Assembly (NCBI RefSeq): GCF_016458205.1
Contig: NZ_JAEMED010000016.1
Coordinates: 1-38,214 of the forward strand
Origin: Streptococcus sp. 121
GTDB taxonomy: Bacteria; Bacillota; Bacilli; Lactobacillales; Streptococcaceae
Length of the DNA: 38,214 nucleotides
Reading direction: 5' to 3'
The notes beneath the pieces are model-generated. The model saw only the letters and a program-made list of their open reading frames with translations. It was not told the DNA's origin and ran no database searches. Below, in pieces: positions 18,933 through 26,542 of the stretch; within the stretch, counting starts at the first letter, position 1, and every line of letters begins with the position of its first letter. A program made the translations under genes and the position numbers.

Positions 18933-20246
18933 TTAACTCCTTATGGTTAGATGTTGTATGAAGTTCTGAGAACCGATCTCAGTCTCCAATAACAGAACTT
19001 CCTCGTGGTTTAAGATCCGCTGAACCGTAAACAAACCAGTCCCCCTGTCAGATCCCTTAGTAGACCAATCCGACTGAAAGATTTTTTGAATATTCAACTC
19101 ACCAGGGGGACGACTATTTTCCAAGATCATCTCAAGTCCCTGATCACTTCTAAACAAGGCCAAATCAATTCGTTTACTCTCAGAGACTTGAGCCGCCTCG
19201 ATAGCATTGGTCAGTAAGATATTCAGCAGTCGCACCAAAGCCAGTTGATTCACTTCCATGGGCGGCACCTTGTCTCGAATTTCTAGATAAAAATTCAAGC
19301 CTTTTTCTTGTGCCTGACAGAGATAATAGAAAATCAAACTCCGAATAGTCTTATCTTCCAAGAGACAGAGATCAAAATAAGAATATTCACGGGAAGACAT
19401 GACTTCATTAGCCTCTACCAACACTTCCTTATGTAATTTTTCAACCAATTCCCAATCCCTACTTTCAATCGCTGCCGTAAAACTCACCATCATCCCTGCA
19501 AAATCATGCCGAAAGCCCCTTAAATCTTGATACATGCACCCTAACTTTTTGCATAACTTAGTCATGGGGAGCTTATTCTCCCTTTCCTTTTTTTCAAAAG
19601 AAAGAATAGACAAGCGCAACCGCAAGATAACAAAGGCAAAAAGATAAAGCGATGCCGTTCGCAAGAAGCCGGAACAACCAATGGATAAAATCGAACAGGT
19701 ACACATTTGCGAAAGGGTTAGGAAAAGATGGATCAAGATAAAGCATACGAAAGAAATTCGAATCTGCTTCCGAAAACGTGGCTCATCCATAAATAACAGA
19801 TAACGATGAAAATATTGGAACAGCAAATACAAGGTATGCAGGGACAAACCAGCCATCAAACCGTACAGAAGGAGATGAAAATCCACAAAAAACTCATGAC
19901 CTACAATTGTATAGAGACAAAATAAGAAGAAAACTCGTAATAAATCAAATCCTAGATAGAGTATCCCCACTGAGTAAGAAGAGAAACGAAAACTCTCGTA
20001 GGTATTCCGATACAGGAACCACGAGAGTATGAAGGGTTCTGCAAATAAGAGAAAGTAAAAGAAGAAGAAGCGCAAAGTTCCGATTCCCACAAGAACCAAC
20101 TCATAAAGCCAGAAATAAAGAAAGAAGGGCCACTTCACCCGATTTCTCAGTAGACTAAAAAAGAGCCAGCCCAGGCCCACAGCACGGATAAGCAATAAAA
20201 GCAGATGAAACGGACTATCGTCTCGTAAAAACAAATGAACTTCCAT
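18933..20246 (-). CDS. comD: Competence histidine kinase ComD
   Basis: This 437-residue HPK10-family kinase has six or seven transmembrane segments in residues 10-215, a dimerisation segment with the phospho-accepting His247 in RGFRHDFAGM, an N-box LLTNAIEAA and a glycine-rich STKGSDRGTGL near the C-terminus. ComD senses competence-stimulating peptide. The length is normal (about 440). The start at 20246 is the only one possible upstream because an in-frame stop lies three codons before it. There is no Shine-Dalgarno sequence, and the -10 of the com promoter ends only 11 bases before the ATG. comC, normally between promoter and comD, is absent. comE follows. Confidence 0.9.
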   Translation of the reverse strand: MEVHLFLRDDSPFHLLLLLIRAVGLGWLFFSLLRNRVKWPFFLYFWLYELVLVGIGTLRFFFFYFLLFAEPFILSWFLYRNTYESFRFSSYSVGILYLGFDLLRVFFLFCLYTIVGHEFFVDFHLLLYGLMAGLSLHTLYLLFQYFHRYLLFMDEPRFRKQIRISFVCFILIHLFLTLSQMCTCSILSIGCSGFLRTASLYLFAFVILRLRLSILSFEKKERENKLPMTKLCKKLGCMYQDLRGFRHDFAGMMVSFTAAIESRDWELVEKLHKEVLVEANEVMSSREYSYFDLCLLEDKTIRSLIFYYLCQAQEKGLNFYLEIRDKVPPMEVNQLALVRLLNILLTNAIEAAQVSESKRIDLALFRSDQGLEMILENSRPPGELNIQKIFQSDWSTKGSDRGTGLFTVQRILNHEEVLLLETEIGSQNFIQHLTIRS

Positions 20247-20257
20247 AGCAATTTAAT

Positions 20258-20325
20258 AGTATATCTTAAACGATCCTCCGATGGGGAGCTAGGTCCCAAA
20301 ATGTCATAAAAACTGCCTGAAATGT
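20258..20325 (-). promoter_or_regulatory. ComE-binding direct repeat and com promoter
   Basis: On the minus strand ACATTTCAG (20317-20325), 12 bases and ACATTTTGG (20296-20304) form the paired repeat bound by ComE. The -10 TATACT (20258-20263) lies 32 bases behind the second repeat, the spacing known for ComE-activated promoters that lack a -35. It drives comD directly. Confidence 0.8.
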
Positions 20326-20380
20326 ATAATATGCAGGGCTATTTTCTGAAAATGATGATTTTCATTTCATTTTAGCGGGC

Positions 20381-20411
20381 AAAAAAAGAACTGGCTAGAA
20401 ACCAGTCCTTT
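20381..20411 (-). terminator. Terminator of tRNA-Arg
   Basis: On the minus strand GGACTGG/CCAGTTC forms a stem followed by seven T's. It separates tRNA-Arg from the com promoter. Confidence 0.85.
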
Positions 20412-20433
20412 GTGCATCAGGCAAGCATCTACA

Positions 20434-20507
20434 TGATCCCAGCAGGATTCGAACCTGCGACCGTTCGCTTAGAAGGCGAATGCTCTATCCAGCTGAGCTA
20501 TGGGACC
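20434..20507 (-). tRNA. tRNA-Arg (anticodon TCT)
   Basis: This 74-nt cloverleaf on the minus strand has acceptor GGTCCCA/TGGGATC, an anticodon loop CTTCTAA (TCT, reading AGA) and a T arm with GGTTCGAATCC. CCA is not encoded. It is the upstream flank of the com locus. Confidence 0.95.
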
Positions 20508-20517
20508 AATTCTACTA

Positions 20518-20546
20518 ATTATACCAAATAAAACGACAGCATGCAA
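20518..20546 (-). promoter_or_regulatory. tRNA-Arg promoter
   Basis: On the minus strand -35 TTGCAT (20541-20546), 17 bases, -10 TATAAT (20518-20523), 11 bases before the tRNA 5' end. Confidence 0.85.
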
Positions 20547-20609
20547 GAAGGCAGAACTTCCTTATTCCTATCAAAGCCAACGGTTCAGCTACAGTACAGC
20601 CCAGCTGAT

Positions 20610-21089
20610 TTATTTATGGTAGGGACTTCCTTCTTGGATCATAAAGGAGCGATAAACCTGTTCAACCAGAATCAGTTTCATCAACTGATGAGGCAGGGTC
20701 ATCCGCCCAAAACTCAAAAGCAAGTTAGCCCTTGTCTTAATTCGGTCAGATAAGCCTAGGCTGCCCCCTATGACAAAGGTCAAGGTGGAGTGGCCGTTTA
20801 AGGTTGCGCCTGCCAAGGCTTGACTTAATTCCTCAGAAGACTGGAGTTTCCCCTCAATGGCCAAAACAACCAGAAAATCACGATCTTGAATTTTCGCTTC
20901 GATTTTCTGACCTTCTTTTTCAATAATGGTAGCTTTTTCTCTGGAGCTAGCCTTATCTGGGATGCGTTCATCTGCAACTTCAATCATCTCCACCTGGCAA
21001 AAACGCGATAAGCGTTTCTGATATTCTTGGATTCCGTCTCGCAGATATTTTTCTTTTAATTTTCCAACTGTTAAAAACTTTACTTTCAT
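20610..21089 (-). CDS. rlmH: 23S rRNA pseudouridine-1915 N3-methyltransferase RlmH
   Basis: This 159-residue SPOUT-fold methyltransferase modifies the pseudouridine at 1915 in helix 69 of 23S rRNA. The C-terminal SAM-binding knot carries [15 protein letters not shown] and ends in [14 protein letters not shown], the family signature. The start at 21089 gives the usual length; the frame stays open to 21116 but that extension lies in the promoter. TATAAT ends only six bases before the ATG, and GAGGAT fills the gap. Divergent from htrA. Confidence 0.95.
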   Translation of the reverse strand: MKVKFLTVGKLKEKYLRDGIQEYQKRLSRFCQVEMIEVADERIPDKASSREKATIIEKEGQKIEAKIQDRDFLVVLAIEGKLQSSEELSQALAGATLNGHSTLTFVIGGSLGLSDRIKTRANLLLSFGRMTLPHQLMKLILVEQVYRSFMIQEGSPYHK

Positions 21090-21095
21090 ATCCTC

Positions 21096-21129
21096 ATTAT
21101 ACACAAAGTTATCCACAATTTGTGGATAA
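21096..21129. promoter_or_regulatory. rlmH -10 element and palindromic DnaA-box pair
   Basis: Two perfect DnaA boxes face each other: TTATCCACA at 21109-21117 and its complement TGTGGATAA at 21121-21129, three bases apart, within a larger palindrome. On the minus strand the rlmH -10 TATAAT (21096-21101) follows directly. The pair thus lies where the -35 of rlmH would be and upstream of htrA. Confidence 0.75.
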
Positions 21130-21138
21130 CTTTGTTGT

Positions 21139-21169
21139 TTTAAGCTATAATTAAGTCTGATTTTATATA
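21139..21169 (+). promoter_or_regulatory. CiaR-binding repeat and htrA promoter
   Basis: TTTAAG (21139-21144), five bases, ATTAAG (21150-21155) is the direct repeat recognised by CiaR in streptococci. The -10 TATATA (21164-21169) follows after eight bases, close to the spacing in known CiaR-activated promoters. htrA is an established CiaRH target. Confidence 0.82.
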
Positions 21170-21194
21170 GTCAACTTGTGAATTGGAGGCCCAC

Positions 21195-22361
21195 ATGAAA
21201 AATAAATCATTAAAAACACCTGCGATTGCTGCTGGTATCCTTGGACTTAGCTTTTTAGGAGGCTATGCTGGCACTCAATTGTCTCAAAATCAAAATTTGC
21301 TCAGCAACCAGACACAGGTGGTTCCACAAAAAACACAAAAACATGAAACCAGTACAACACTTGCTGTGAATAAAGTTCAAAATGCTGTTGTATCCGTCAT
21401 CAGCTATGCTGAAAATGACCAAAGTAACAGTATTTTCAACCTTGGTCCAAATGAGAGTGGGGAAGATACCGCGGCTGGAGAAGGATCCGGTGTCATCTAC
21501 AAAAAAGACGGAAAATACGCCTATCTCGTCACCAATACCCATGTCATCTCTGGAGCTAGCCGTCTCGATATTCAATTTGCAGATGGCAGCAAGGTCGAAG
21601 GTGAAGTGGTTGGTTTAGATGTCTATTCTGACATCTCGGTCGTTCGTATCCCTGCTGACAAAGTCCAAGAAGTGGCAACTTTTGGTGATTCCAGCCAATT
21701 AAGTATCGGAGAAACAGCTATCGCTATCGGTAGCCCCCTAGGAACAGACTATGCTAATTCTGTAACCCAAGGAATTATCTCAAGTTTGGAGAGAACGGTA
21801 ACCTCTAAATCAGAAGACGGTCAGACAATCTCAACCAAGGCTCTACAGACGGATGCAGCTATCAACCCAGGGAACTCAGGAGGACCTTTAATCAATATCG
21901 ATGGCCAAGTCATCGGAATTACCTCAAGCAAGATTGCCTCCAGCATTTCTGGAGTCTCTGTAGAAGGAATGGGCTTCGCAATTCCTTCAAATGAAGTTAT
22001 TGCCATAGTTGAGCAGTTAGAGGAGAATGGTTCTATTCGCCGCCCAGCACTTGGAATCAGCATGCTCAACCTGACCAATCTGACTACCAGCGATCTCGAT
22101 CGCCTCAACCTCCCAGAGGATATCCAAGGAGGTGTCGTTGTCCGTTCTACTCAGGAAGGATTCCCAGTTGACGGTAAATTGGAACAATATGACGTCATCA
22201 CAAAGATTGACGATACAGATATTCAGTCAACCAGTGATTTACAATCAGCGCTTTACAGTAAAAACATCAATGATACGATTACCATTGAATTTTACCGTAA
22301 TGGCAAGCTCCAGAAAGTAGATGTCAAACTCGATAAAACTACTCAAGACTTGAAACAATAA
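21195..22361 (+). CDS. htrA: Surface serine protease HtrA (DegP family)
   Basis: This 388-residue membrane-anchored protease has an N-terminal hydrophobic anchor at about 10-30 and a trypsin-like domain with catalytic His116 (VTNTHVISG), Asp146 (YSDISVV) and Ser228 (NPGNSGGPL). One PDZ domain lies at about 285-375. It degrades misfolded exported proteins and, in pneumococcus, competence peptide and bacteriocins. The start at 21195 is chosen because GGAGG lies eight bases upstream; the TTG at 21183 is unlikely. The promoter carries a CiaR repeat. A perfect 11-bp hairpin separates it from parB. Confidence 0.95.
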   Translation: MKNKSLKTPAIAAGILGLSFLGGYAGTQLSQNQNLLSNQTQVVPQKTQKHETSTTLAVNKVQNAVVSVISYAENDQSNSIFNLGPNESGEDTAAGEGSGVIYKKDGKYAYLVTNTHVISGASRLDIQFADGSKVEGEVVGLDVYSDISVVRIPADKVQEVATFGDSSQLSIGETAIAIGSPLGTDYANSVTQGIISSLERTVTSKSEDGQTISTKALQTDAAINPGNSGGPLINIDGQVIGITSSKIASSISGVSVEGMGFAIPSNEVIAIVEQLEENGSIRRPALGISMLNLTNLTTSDLDRLNLPEDIQGGVVVRSTQEGFPVDGKLEQYDVITKIDDTDIQSTSDLQSALYSKNINDTITIEFYRNGKLQKVDVKLDKTTQDLKQ

Positions 22362-22367
22362 CCTTCT

Positions 22368-22395
22368 CACCGCTTTACATTTTCGTAAAGCGGTG
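22368..22395 (+). terminator. Hairpin between htrA and parB
   Basis: A perfect 11-bp stem CACCGCTTTAC/GTAAAGCGGTG with a six-base loop lies seven bases behind the htrA stop. Only short T-tracts follow, so it may be a weak terminator. The parB promoter overlaps it. Confidence 0.6.
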
Positions 22396-22402
22396 TTATA
22401 CT
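22374..22402 (+). promoter_or_regulatory. Possible parB promoter
   Basis: -35 TTTACA (22374-22379), 17 bases, -10 TATACT (22397-22402). The expected start point falls on or near the first parB ATG (22409), which has no ribosome site, suggesting a leaderless or very short-leader transcript. The -35 lies in the left arm of the hairpin. Confidence 0.5.
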
Positions 22403-22408
22403 TTACTA

Positions 22409-23170
22409 ATGGATTACATGGCAGAACTTTCCATTCAAGATATTCAGACCAATCCTTATCAACCTAGGCGACACTTTTCGGATGCTGCCTTGACAGAATT
22501 GAGTCAATCAATTAGTGTCAACGGCCTCATTCAACCCATTATAGTCCGAAAATCGCCCATTACTGGTTATGAATTACTGGCAGGGGAACGGCGCCTTCGC
22601 GCCTGTCAAGAGCTAGGATGGACCACCATACCAGCACTGGTTAAGGACTTAACCAATTCCCAAATGATGGAACAAGCAATTATCGAAAATCTCCAACGGG
22701 AAGACTTGGATCCTATCGAGGAAGCCCTTGCCTTTCAAAAACTGGTAGAACATGGACTAACCCACGAAGATGTCGGACAGCAATTAGGAAAATCTCGACC
22801 TTATATCTCAAATAGTCTGCGTCTCCTGAAATTAGCCCCAGGTCTACAAGAAGCGCTTAGCCAGGGCACCATTAGTCCAGGTCACGCTAGGCTCCTCTTG
22901 GCTTTTAAAACAGAAGAACAGTTGCACTATTTGCAGCAAGTCATCGAGAAGGGATGGACAGTTCGACAGCTAGAAAAAGAACTGAAAAATCCGCAGTCCC
23001 CAGTAACTAAGAAGCCCAAGGATCCCTTTCTCTCCGAAGAAGAACGCAAGCTTCAAGAGATCCTAGGCACGCGCACCCAGATTAAACAAGACAAAAATAA
23101 CCAGGGAAGTATCACAATTTACTTTGATTCCTTGGATGAATATGACCGAATTATCCACATGCTGAAATAG
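22409..23170 (+). CDS. parB: Chromosome partitioning protein ParB (Spo0J)
   Basis: This 253-residue CTP-dependent DNA clamp loads on parS sites and recruits SMC to the origin region. The N-terminal CTPase fold has NPYQPRRHFS and the ERR motif LAGERRLRACQELG. The central helix-turn-helix is DVGQQLGKSRPYISNSLRLL, and the C-terminal dimerisation segment ends in DEYDRIIHMLK. Streptococci lack ParA next to it, as here. The start could be 22409 or 22418 (MAELSIQDI); neither has a Shine-Dalgarno. Two parS-like sites lie in the window. Confidence 0.95.
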   Translation: MDYMAELSIQDIQTNPYQPRRHFSDAALTELSQSISVNGLIQPIIVRKSPITGYELLAGERRLRACQELGWTTIPALVKDLTNSQMMEQAIIENLQREDLDPIEEALAFQKLVEHGLTHEDVGQQLGKSRPYISNSLRLLKLAPGLQEALSQGTISPGHARLLLAFKTEEQLHYLQQVIEKGWTVRQLEKELKNPQSPVTKKPKDPFLSEEERKLQEILGTRTQIKQDKNNQGSITIYFDSLDEYDRIIHMLK

Positions 23171-23173
23171 GCA

Positions 23174-23326
23174 TGTGGATTTTTATTTTTTCCCCACAAC
23201 ATTTCTCACAGGCTACTCCCAGGATATTCAAAGCTTTCCCAAGTAATTCACACCCTGTGGAAAACTATTAACAAACAGGTGGATTACTTTCCACAGCTTG
23301 TGGAAAACTAGGCTATGTGGTATAAT
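23174..23326 (+). promoter_or_regulatory. dnaA promoter with DnaA-box cluster
   Basis: -10 TATAAT (23321-23326) and a weak -35 TTGTGG (23298-23303), 17 bases apart. DnaA boxes of the TTTTCCACA type lie at 23256-23264 (reverse), 23287-23295 (forward, CTTTCCACA) and 23299-23307 (reverse, overlapping the -35). A weaker one is at 23174-23182. The arrangement suggests autoregulation of dnaA and a secondary origin cluster. Confidence 0.75.
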
Positions 23327-23361
23327 TTTTCTAATTGATTTTACACAAGAAAGGAATCGCT

Positions 23362-24708
23362 ATGAACAAAAACGAAGCATTTTGGCAGCGGTTTTTAGAG
23401 TTAACCAGAGATTCCAAACAATCAGAAGTTATCCAATTTTTTGTTGAACCCGCAGAATTGGTTTCGGTGGATGATCAAACCGTCACCATTTACTTAGACA
23501 ACTCAGCAAAAGCAGACTACTGGGAAAACAATATCCAATCCAATTTGATCGTTGCTGGATTCGAAGTCTTTGACAGGGAATTAAAAGTCGAATATGTCTT
23601 TGAAAGACCAAATCCAACTTTTAACAGTGATAGTCCAACTTTTAGAGCCCCTATTCGAGAACAATCTTTTACAGACACTGGACTCCAAAGTCGCTATACT
23701 TTTGAAGATTTTGTTTTAGGAGAAGGCAACAAATTTGCCTTTTCAGCCAGCATGGCTGTTGCCGAAAGTCCAGGTAATACCTATAATCCACTCTTTCTAC
23801 ACGGAGGACCTGGATTAGGAAAGACACATCTGATCAATGCAATCGGAAATTTTTATTTTGGTGTCTTTCCTGGTAACCGAGTTCTCTATATATCCGCTGA
23901 GAATTTCATGAATAATTTCATCGATTCCATCCGCTTGATGACAACAGATGAATTTAAAAAAAGGTTCCGAACTCTCGACCTATTAATTATCGATGATATT
24001 CAAGCCTTAAACAAAGAAAGTATGGCATCGACCCAAGAAGAGCTTTTCAATACCTTTGAAGCTCTGTACAAAGAAGGGAAGCAGATTGTCTTTACTAGTG
24101 ATCGCCCTCACACTGAGTTAAAGGGAATAGCTGATCGCCTAACCACACGATTTGCTTGGGGTCTGGTATGTGACATTACCCCACCAGACTACGAAACCCG
24201 GATTGCCATTTTAAAATCCAAGACAGAGCACTCACCATATAGATTCCCAACCGAAACCTACGAATATTTAGCCAATCAATTTGACAACAATGTCCGAGAA
24301 ATTGAAGGAGCCCTTAATGATATCAAGCTGACCGCACAAGTTGAAGGAATCACTGAGATTACTGTGGAAGTCGCAGCAAAGGCTATTCGGTCCAGAAAAG
24401 AAGACACGCGCCGTATTTCACGCGTTATTCCAATTGATACCATCCAAGAAGTAGTAGGAAAATTCTATGGCATAAGCCTTAAAGAGATTAAAGGAACCAG
24501 CCGTAAGCAAAATATCGTTAAAGCCCGTTCTGTAGCCATGTACCTCAGCCGCGAATTGACCGACAATTCAACCCCTAAAATTGGTAAAGCATTTGGAGGA
24601 AAAGATCATACAACGGTCATGCACAGTCACAATAAAATCAAAAAGCAAATCGAAGAAGACCAAGCCCTTCAGATCGAAATATCCGAATTAAAGAAAAAAA
24701 TAAAATAA
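23362..24708 (+). CDS. dnaA: Chromosomal replication initiator DnaA
   Basis: This 448-residue AAA+ initiator has domain I (1-80), a short linker domain II, and the AAA+ domain with Walker A GGPGLGKTH (148-156) and Walker B LLIIDD ending at Asp211-Asp212. DNA-binding domain IV has the box-recognition motif DHTTVMH (415-421). It binds DnaA boxes in the flanking gaps and melts the trio region downstream. The start at 23362 has AAAGGAA seven bases upstream; an earlier ATG at 23335 lacks one. A DnaA-box-rich promoter precedes it. Confidence 0.97.
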   Translation: MNKNEAFWQRFLELTRDSKQSEVIQFFVEPAELVSVDDQTVTIYLDNSAKADYWENNIQSNLIVAGFEVFDRELKVEYVFERPNPTFNSDSPTFRAPIREQSFTDTGLQSRYTFEDFVLGEGNKFAFSASMAVAESPGNTYNPLFLHGGPGLGKTHLINAIGNFYFGVFPGNRVLYISAENFMNNFIDSIRLMTTDEFKKRFRTLDLLIIDDIQALNKESMASTQEELFNTFEALYKEGKQIVFTSDRPHTELKGIADRLTTRFAWGLVCDITPPDYETRIAILKSKTEHSPYRFPTETYEYLANQFDNNVREIEGALNDIKLTAQVEGITEITVEVAAKAIRSRKEDTRRISRVIPIDTIQEVVGKFYGISLKEIKGTSRKQNIVKARSVAMYLSRELTDNSTPKIGKAFGGKDHTTVMHSHNKIKKQIEEDQALQIEISELKKKIK

Positions 24709-25056
24709 TACTTAACTAATTTCAAAATCAGAATACTCGCGGAATTTCAAAAAAATGACGAGGAAATCCCATGATGATAGCTCAACAGGTGTAGGAGACC
24801 TATTGAATATTAAGGATAAGACTTGAAAGCACGCAATCAGTAAGTTCATCAAAGAGGCTTAACTAAGTCACATTTTGAAATGCAATGAGTATAACTCCCT
24901 GTGAATAACTCAAAAACTTATCAACAAGTTATCCACAGGTTGTGCACAAGTCTATTCACTTGATGGACAATGGATTGAGCCTTTTATCCACAATATCCAC
25001 AAGCCCTACTACTATTATTAAATAATAATCACTAAAAAATAAATAAAGGAGATTCC
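24709..25056 (+). other. oriC: Replication origin oriC (dnaA-dnaN spacer)
   Basis: This 348-bp non-coding gap has no recognisable feature in 24709-24899. Then DnaA boxes lie at 24900-24908 (reverse, TGTGAATAA), 24918-24926 (TTATCAACA), 24929-24937 (TTATCCACA, perfect) and 24940-24949 (TTGTGCACAA, palindromic). A tandem pair follows at 24984-24992 (TTATCCACA) and 24993-25001 (ATATCCACA). After AGCC comes the trio array CTA-CTA-CTA-TTA-TTA (25006-25020) and an A/T-rich stretch. This box pair, GC-rich spacer and trio layout is the basal unwinding system known from Bacillus. Confidence 0.93.
25006..25020 (+). other. DnaA-trio array (origin unwinding element)
   Basis: Five consecutive triplets CTA CTA CTA TTA TTA give 3'-GAT/AAT repeats on the other strand, the DnaA-trio motif. 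They start four bases behind the last DnaA box, at the edge of an A/T-only stretch. Confidence 0.85.
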
Positions 25057-26190
25057 ATGTTACAATTCTCTATAAACAAGAATTTTTTTCTACAAGCGCT
25101 TAACACAGTTAAACGTGCTATTAGTTCTAAAAATGCAATTCCAATTCTTTCAACCTTAAAAATTGAAGCCCATGCTGAAGGAGTCATCTTAATTGGTTCC
25201 AACGGGCAAATTTCTATCGAGAATTTTATTCCTGTTGAGCAAAAAGATGCTGGACTTGTTGTTGATCAACCAGGCAGTCTTCTTTTAGAAGCTACATTCT
25301 TTATTAATGTTATCTCTAGCCTTCCTTCACTTGAATTAGATTTAAAAGAAATTGAAAATAAGCAGCTTTTGCTTAAAAGTGGAAAATCAGAGATTACCCT
25401 AAAAGGAAAAGACAGTAACCAATACCCACGTATCCAAGAAATTCCCACCAGCAATCCACTTCTATTAGAGACAAAAGTCCTTAAAGAATTGATTTCCGAG
25501 ACAGCTTTTGCTGCAAGTTCTCAAGAAAGTCGCCCAATTTTAACAGGGGTTCATTTTGTTCTTGATGAAAATAAACAATTGAAAACAGTTGCAACAGATT
25601 CACATCGTCTCAGTCAAAAAATTATCCAACTAGAAAATGCTGGTGATGCTTTTGATGTGGTGATTCCAAGTAAATCTCTGAAAGAATTTACAGCAGTATT
25701 TGGCGATGAAATTACATCCATTGAGGTTTTCTTTGCTCAAAATCAATTGCTCTTTAAGAGTGAATACATTTCATTCTACATCCGCTTACTAGAAGGGAAT
25801 TATCCGGATACAAACCGTTTAATTCCAACAATGTTCAATAGTCAACTTACCTTCAACGTGGTACAGCTACGCCAAGCCATGGAACGGGCTCGACTTTTGT
25901 CCAATGCAACTCAAAATGGAACAGTGAAAGTGGAAATTAAAGACCAGACTGTGCGTTCCTATGTTAACTCTCCTGAGGTAGGACAAGTGGATGAAGAATT
26001 GGAAGTTTTGGCCATTGAGGGAGAAGACTTGAGCATTAGCTTTAACCCCAACTATATGATTGAGGCCTTAAAAGCGATTAAGTCTGAAGAAGTTATTTTG
26101 AGCTTTATCTCCTCTATTCGACCTTTTACTCTAAAAGCAGCTGAAGAAGATCAATTGATTCAATTGATTACTCCTGTTCGAACAAATTAG
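25057..26190 (+). CDS. dnaN: DNA polymerase III beta subunit (sliding clamp)
   Basis: This 377-residue protein forms the dimeric ring that tethers polymerase to DNA. Three clamp domains of about 120 residues are seen; typical patterns are NAIPILSTLKIEA near 30, RPILTGVHF near 160, TDSHRLS near 178 and an end in IQLITPVRTN. Length is standard. AAGGAG lies eight bases before the ATG. It follows oriC and begins the rightward-transcribed arm. Confidence 0.97.
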   Translation: MLQFSINKNFFLQALNTVKRAISSKNAIPILSTLKIEAHAEGVILIGSNGQISIENFIPVEQKDAGLVVDQPGSLLLEATFFINVISSLPSLELDLKEIENKQLLLKSGKSEITLKGKDSNQYPRIQEIPTSNPLLLETKVLKELISETAFAASSQESRPILTGVHFVLDENKQLKTVATDSHRLSQKIIQLENAGDAFDVVIPSKSLKEFTAVFGDEITSIEVFFAQNQLLFKSEYISFYIRLLEGNYPDTNRLIPTMFNSQLTFNVVQLRQAMERARLLSNATQNGTVKVEIKDQTVRSYVNSPEVGQVDEELEVLAIEGEDLSISFNPNYMIEALKAIKSEEVILSFISSIRPFTLKAAEEDQLIQLITPVRTN

Positions 26191-26198
26191 GAGGTTCT

Positions 26199-26396
26199 AT
26201 GTACCAAGTTGGAAGCAAGGTCGAAATGAAAAAGCCACACGCTTGTTTGGTCAAGTCCACTGGGAAGAAGGCTAATGATTGGGAAGTGAGGCGCGTGGGA
26301 GCCGATATCAAACTTCAGTGTCGCAATTGCCAGCATCTAGTCATGATGAGTCGGCATGACTTTGAAAGAAAGCTTAAGCGGGTGCTTGAAGAATAA
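26199..26396 (+). CDS. DUF951 family small protein
   Basis: This 65-residue protein has the family pattern: an N-terminal MYQVGSKVEMKKPHACG-like stretch (here HACLVK), then WEVRRVGADIKLQCRNC and a C-terminal MMSRHDFERKLKRVL. The Cys pair around C-RNC resembles a metal knuckle but only one CxxC-like unit is present. It is encoded directly behind dnaN in streptococci; its function is not known. AGGAGG is the ribosome site, and it is co-transcribed with dnaN. Confidence 0.9.
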   Translation: MYQVGSKVEMKKPHACLVKSTGKKANDWEVRRVGADIKLQCRNCQHLVMMSRHDFERKLKRVLEE

Positions 26397-26398
26397 AT

Positions 26399-26451
26399 TC
26401 AAGAGGGGATGATAGTCAAGCGAAGATTCGTTTGAACTTACCCCTCTTTTT
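26399..26451 (+). terminator. Terminator behind DUF951
   Basis: The outer arms AAGAGGGG/CCCCTCTT and an inner stem CAAGCGA/TTCGTTTG are followed by TTTTT. It ends the dnaN-DUF951 transcript. Confidence 0.85.
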
Positions 26452-26457
26452 AATTTT

Positions 26458-26466
26458 TGATATAAT
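26458..26466 (+). promoter_or_regulatory. Extended -10 promoter of ychF
   Basis: TGA-TATAAT 76 bases upstream of the ychF ATG; no clear -35. It sits directly behind the preceding terminator. Confidence 0.6.
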
Positions 26467-26542
26467 GGATTGGATGACTGAAAGCAGGAATTATAATCTA
26501 CAAAAAGAGTTGCTTTCACTTACATGAAATGAGGAGAAAAAG

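Noticed and set aside
20265..20306. A 13-codon frame (MTFWDLAPHRRIV) between the ComE repeat and comD, considered as a remnant or novel pheromone
   Set aside because: It begins inside the ComE repeat and upstream of the -10, so the com promoter would not transcribe it. It has no leader or GG motif.
24259..24266. TACGAATA, the ComX (combox) recognition octamer, in dnaA
   Set aside because: It lies inside the coding frame (codons for ThrTyrGluTyr), with no gene start downstream. One 8-mer is expected by chance.
24759..24830. A 23-codon frame in the dnaA-dnaN spacer
   Set aside because: Too short, no ribosome site, lies in oriC.
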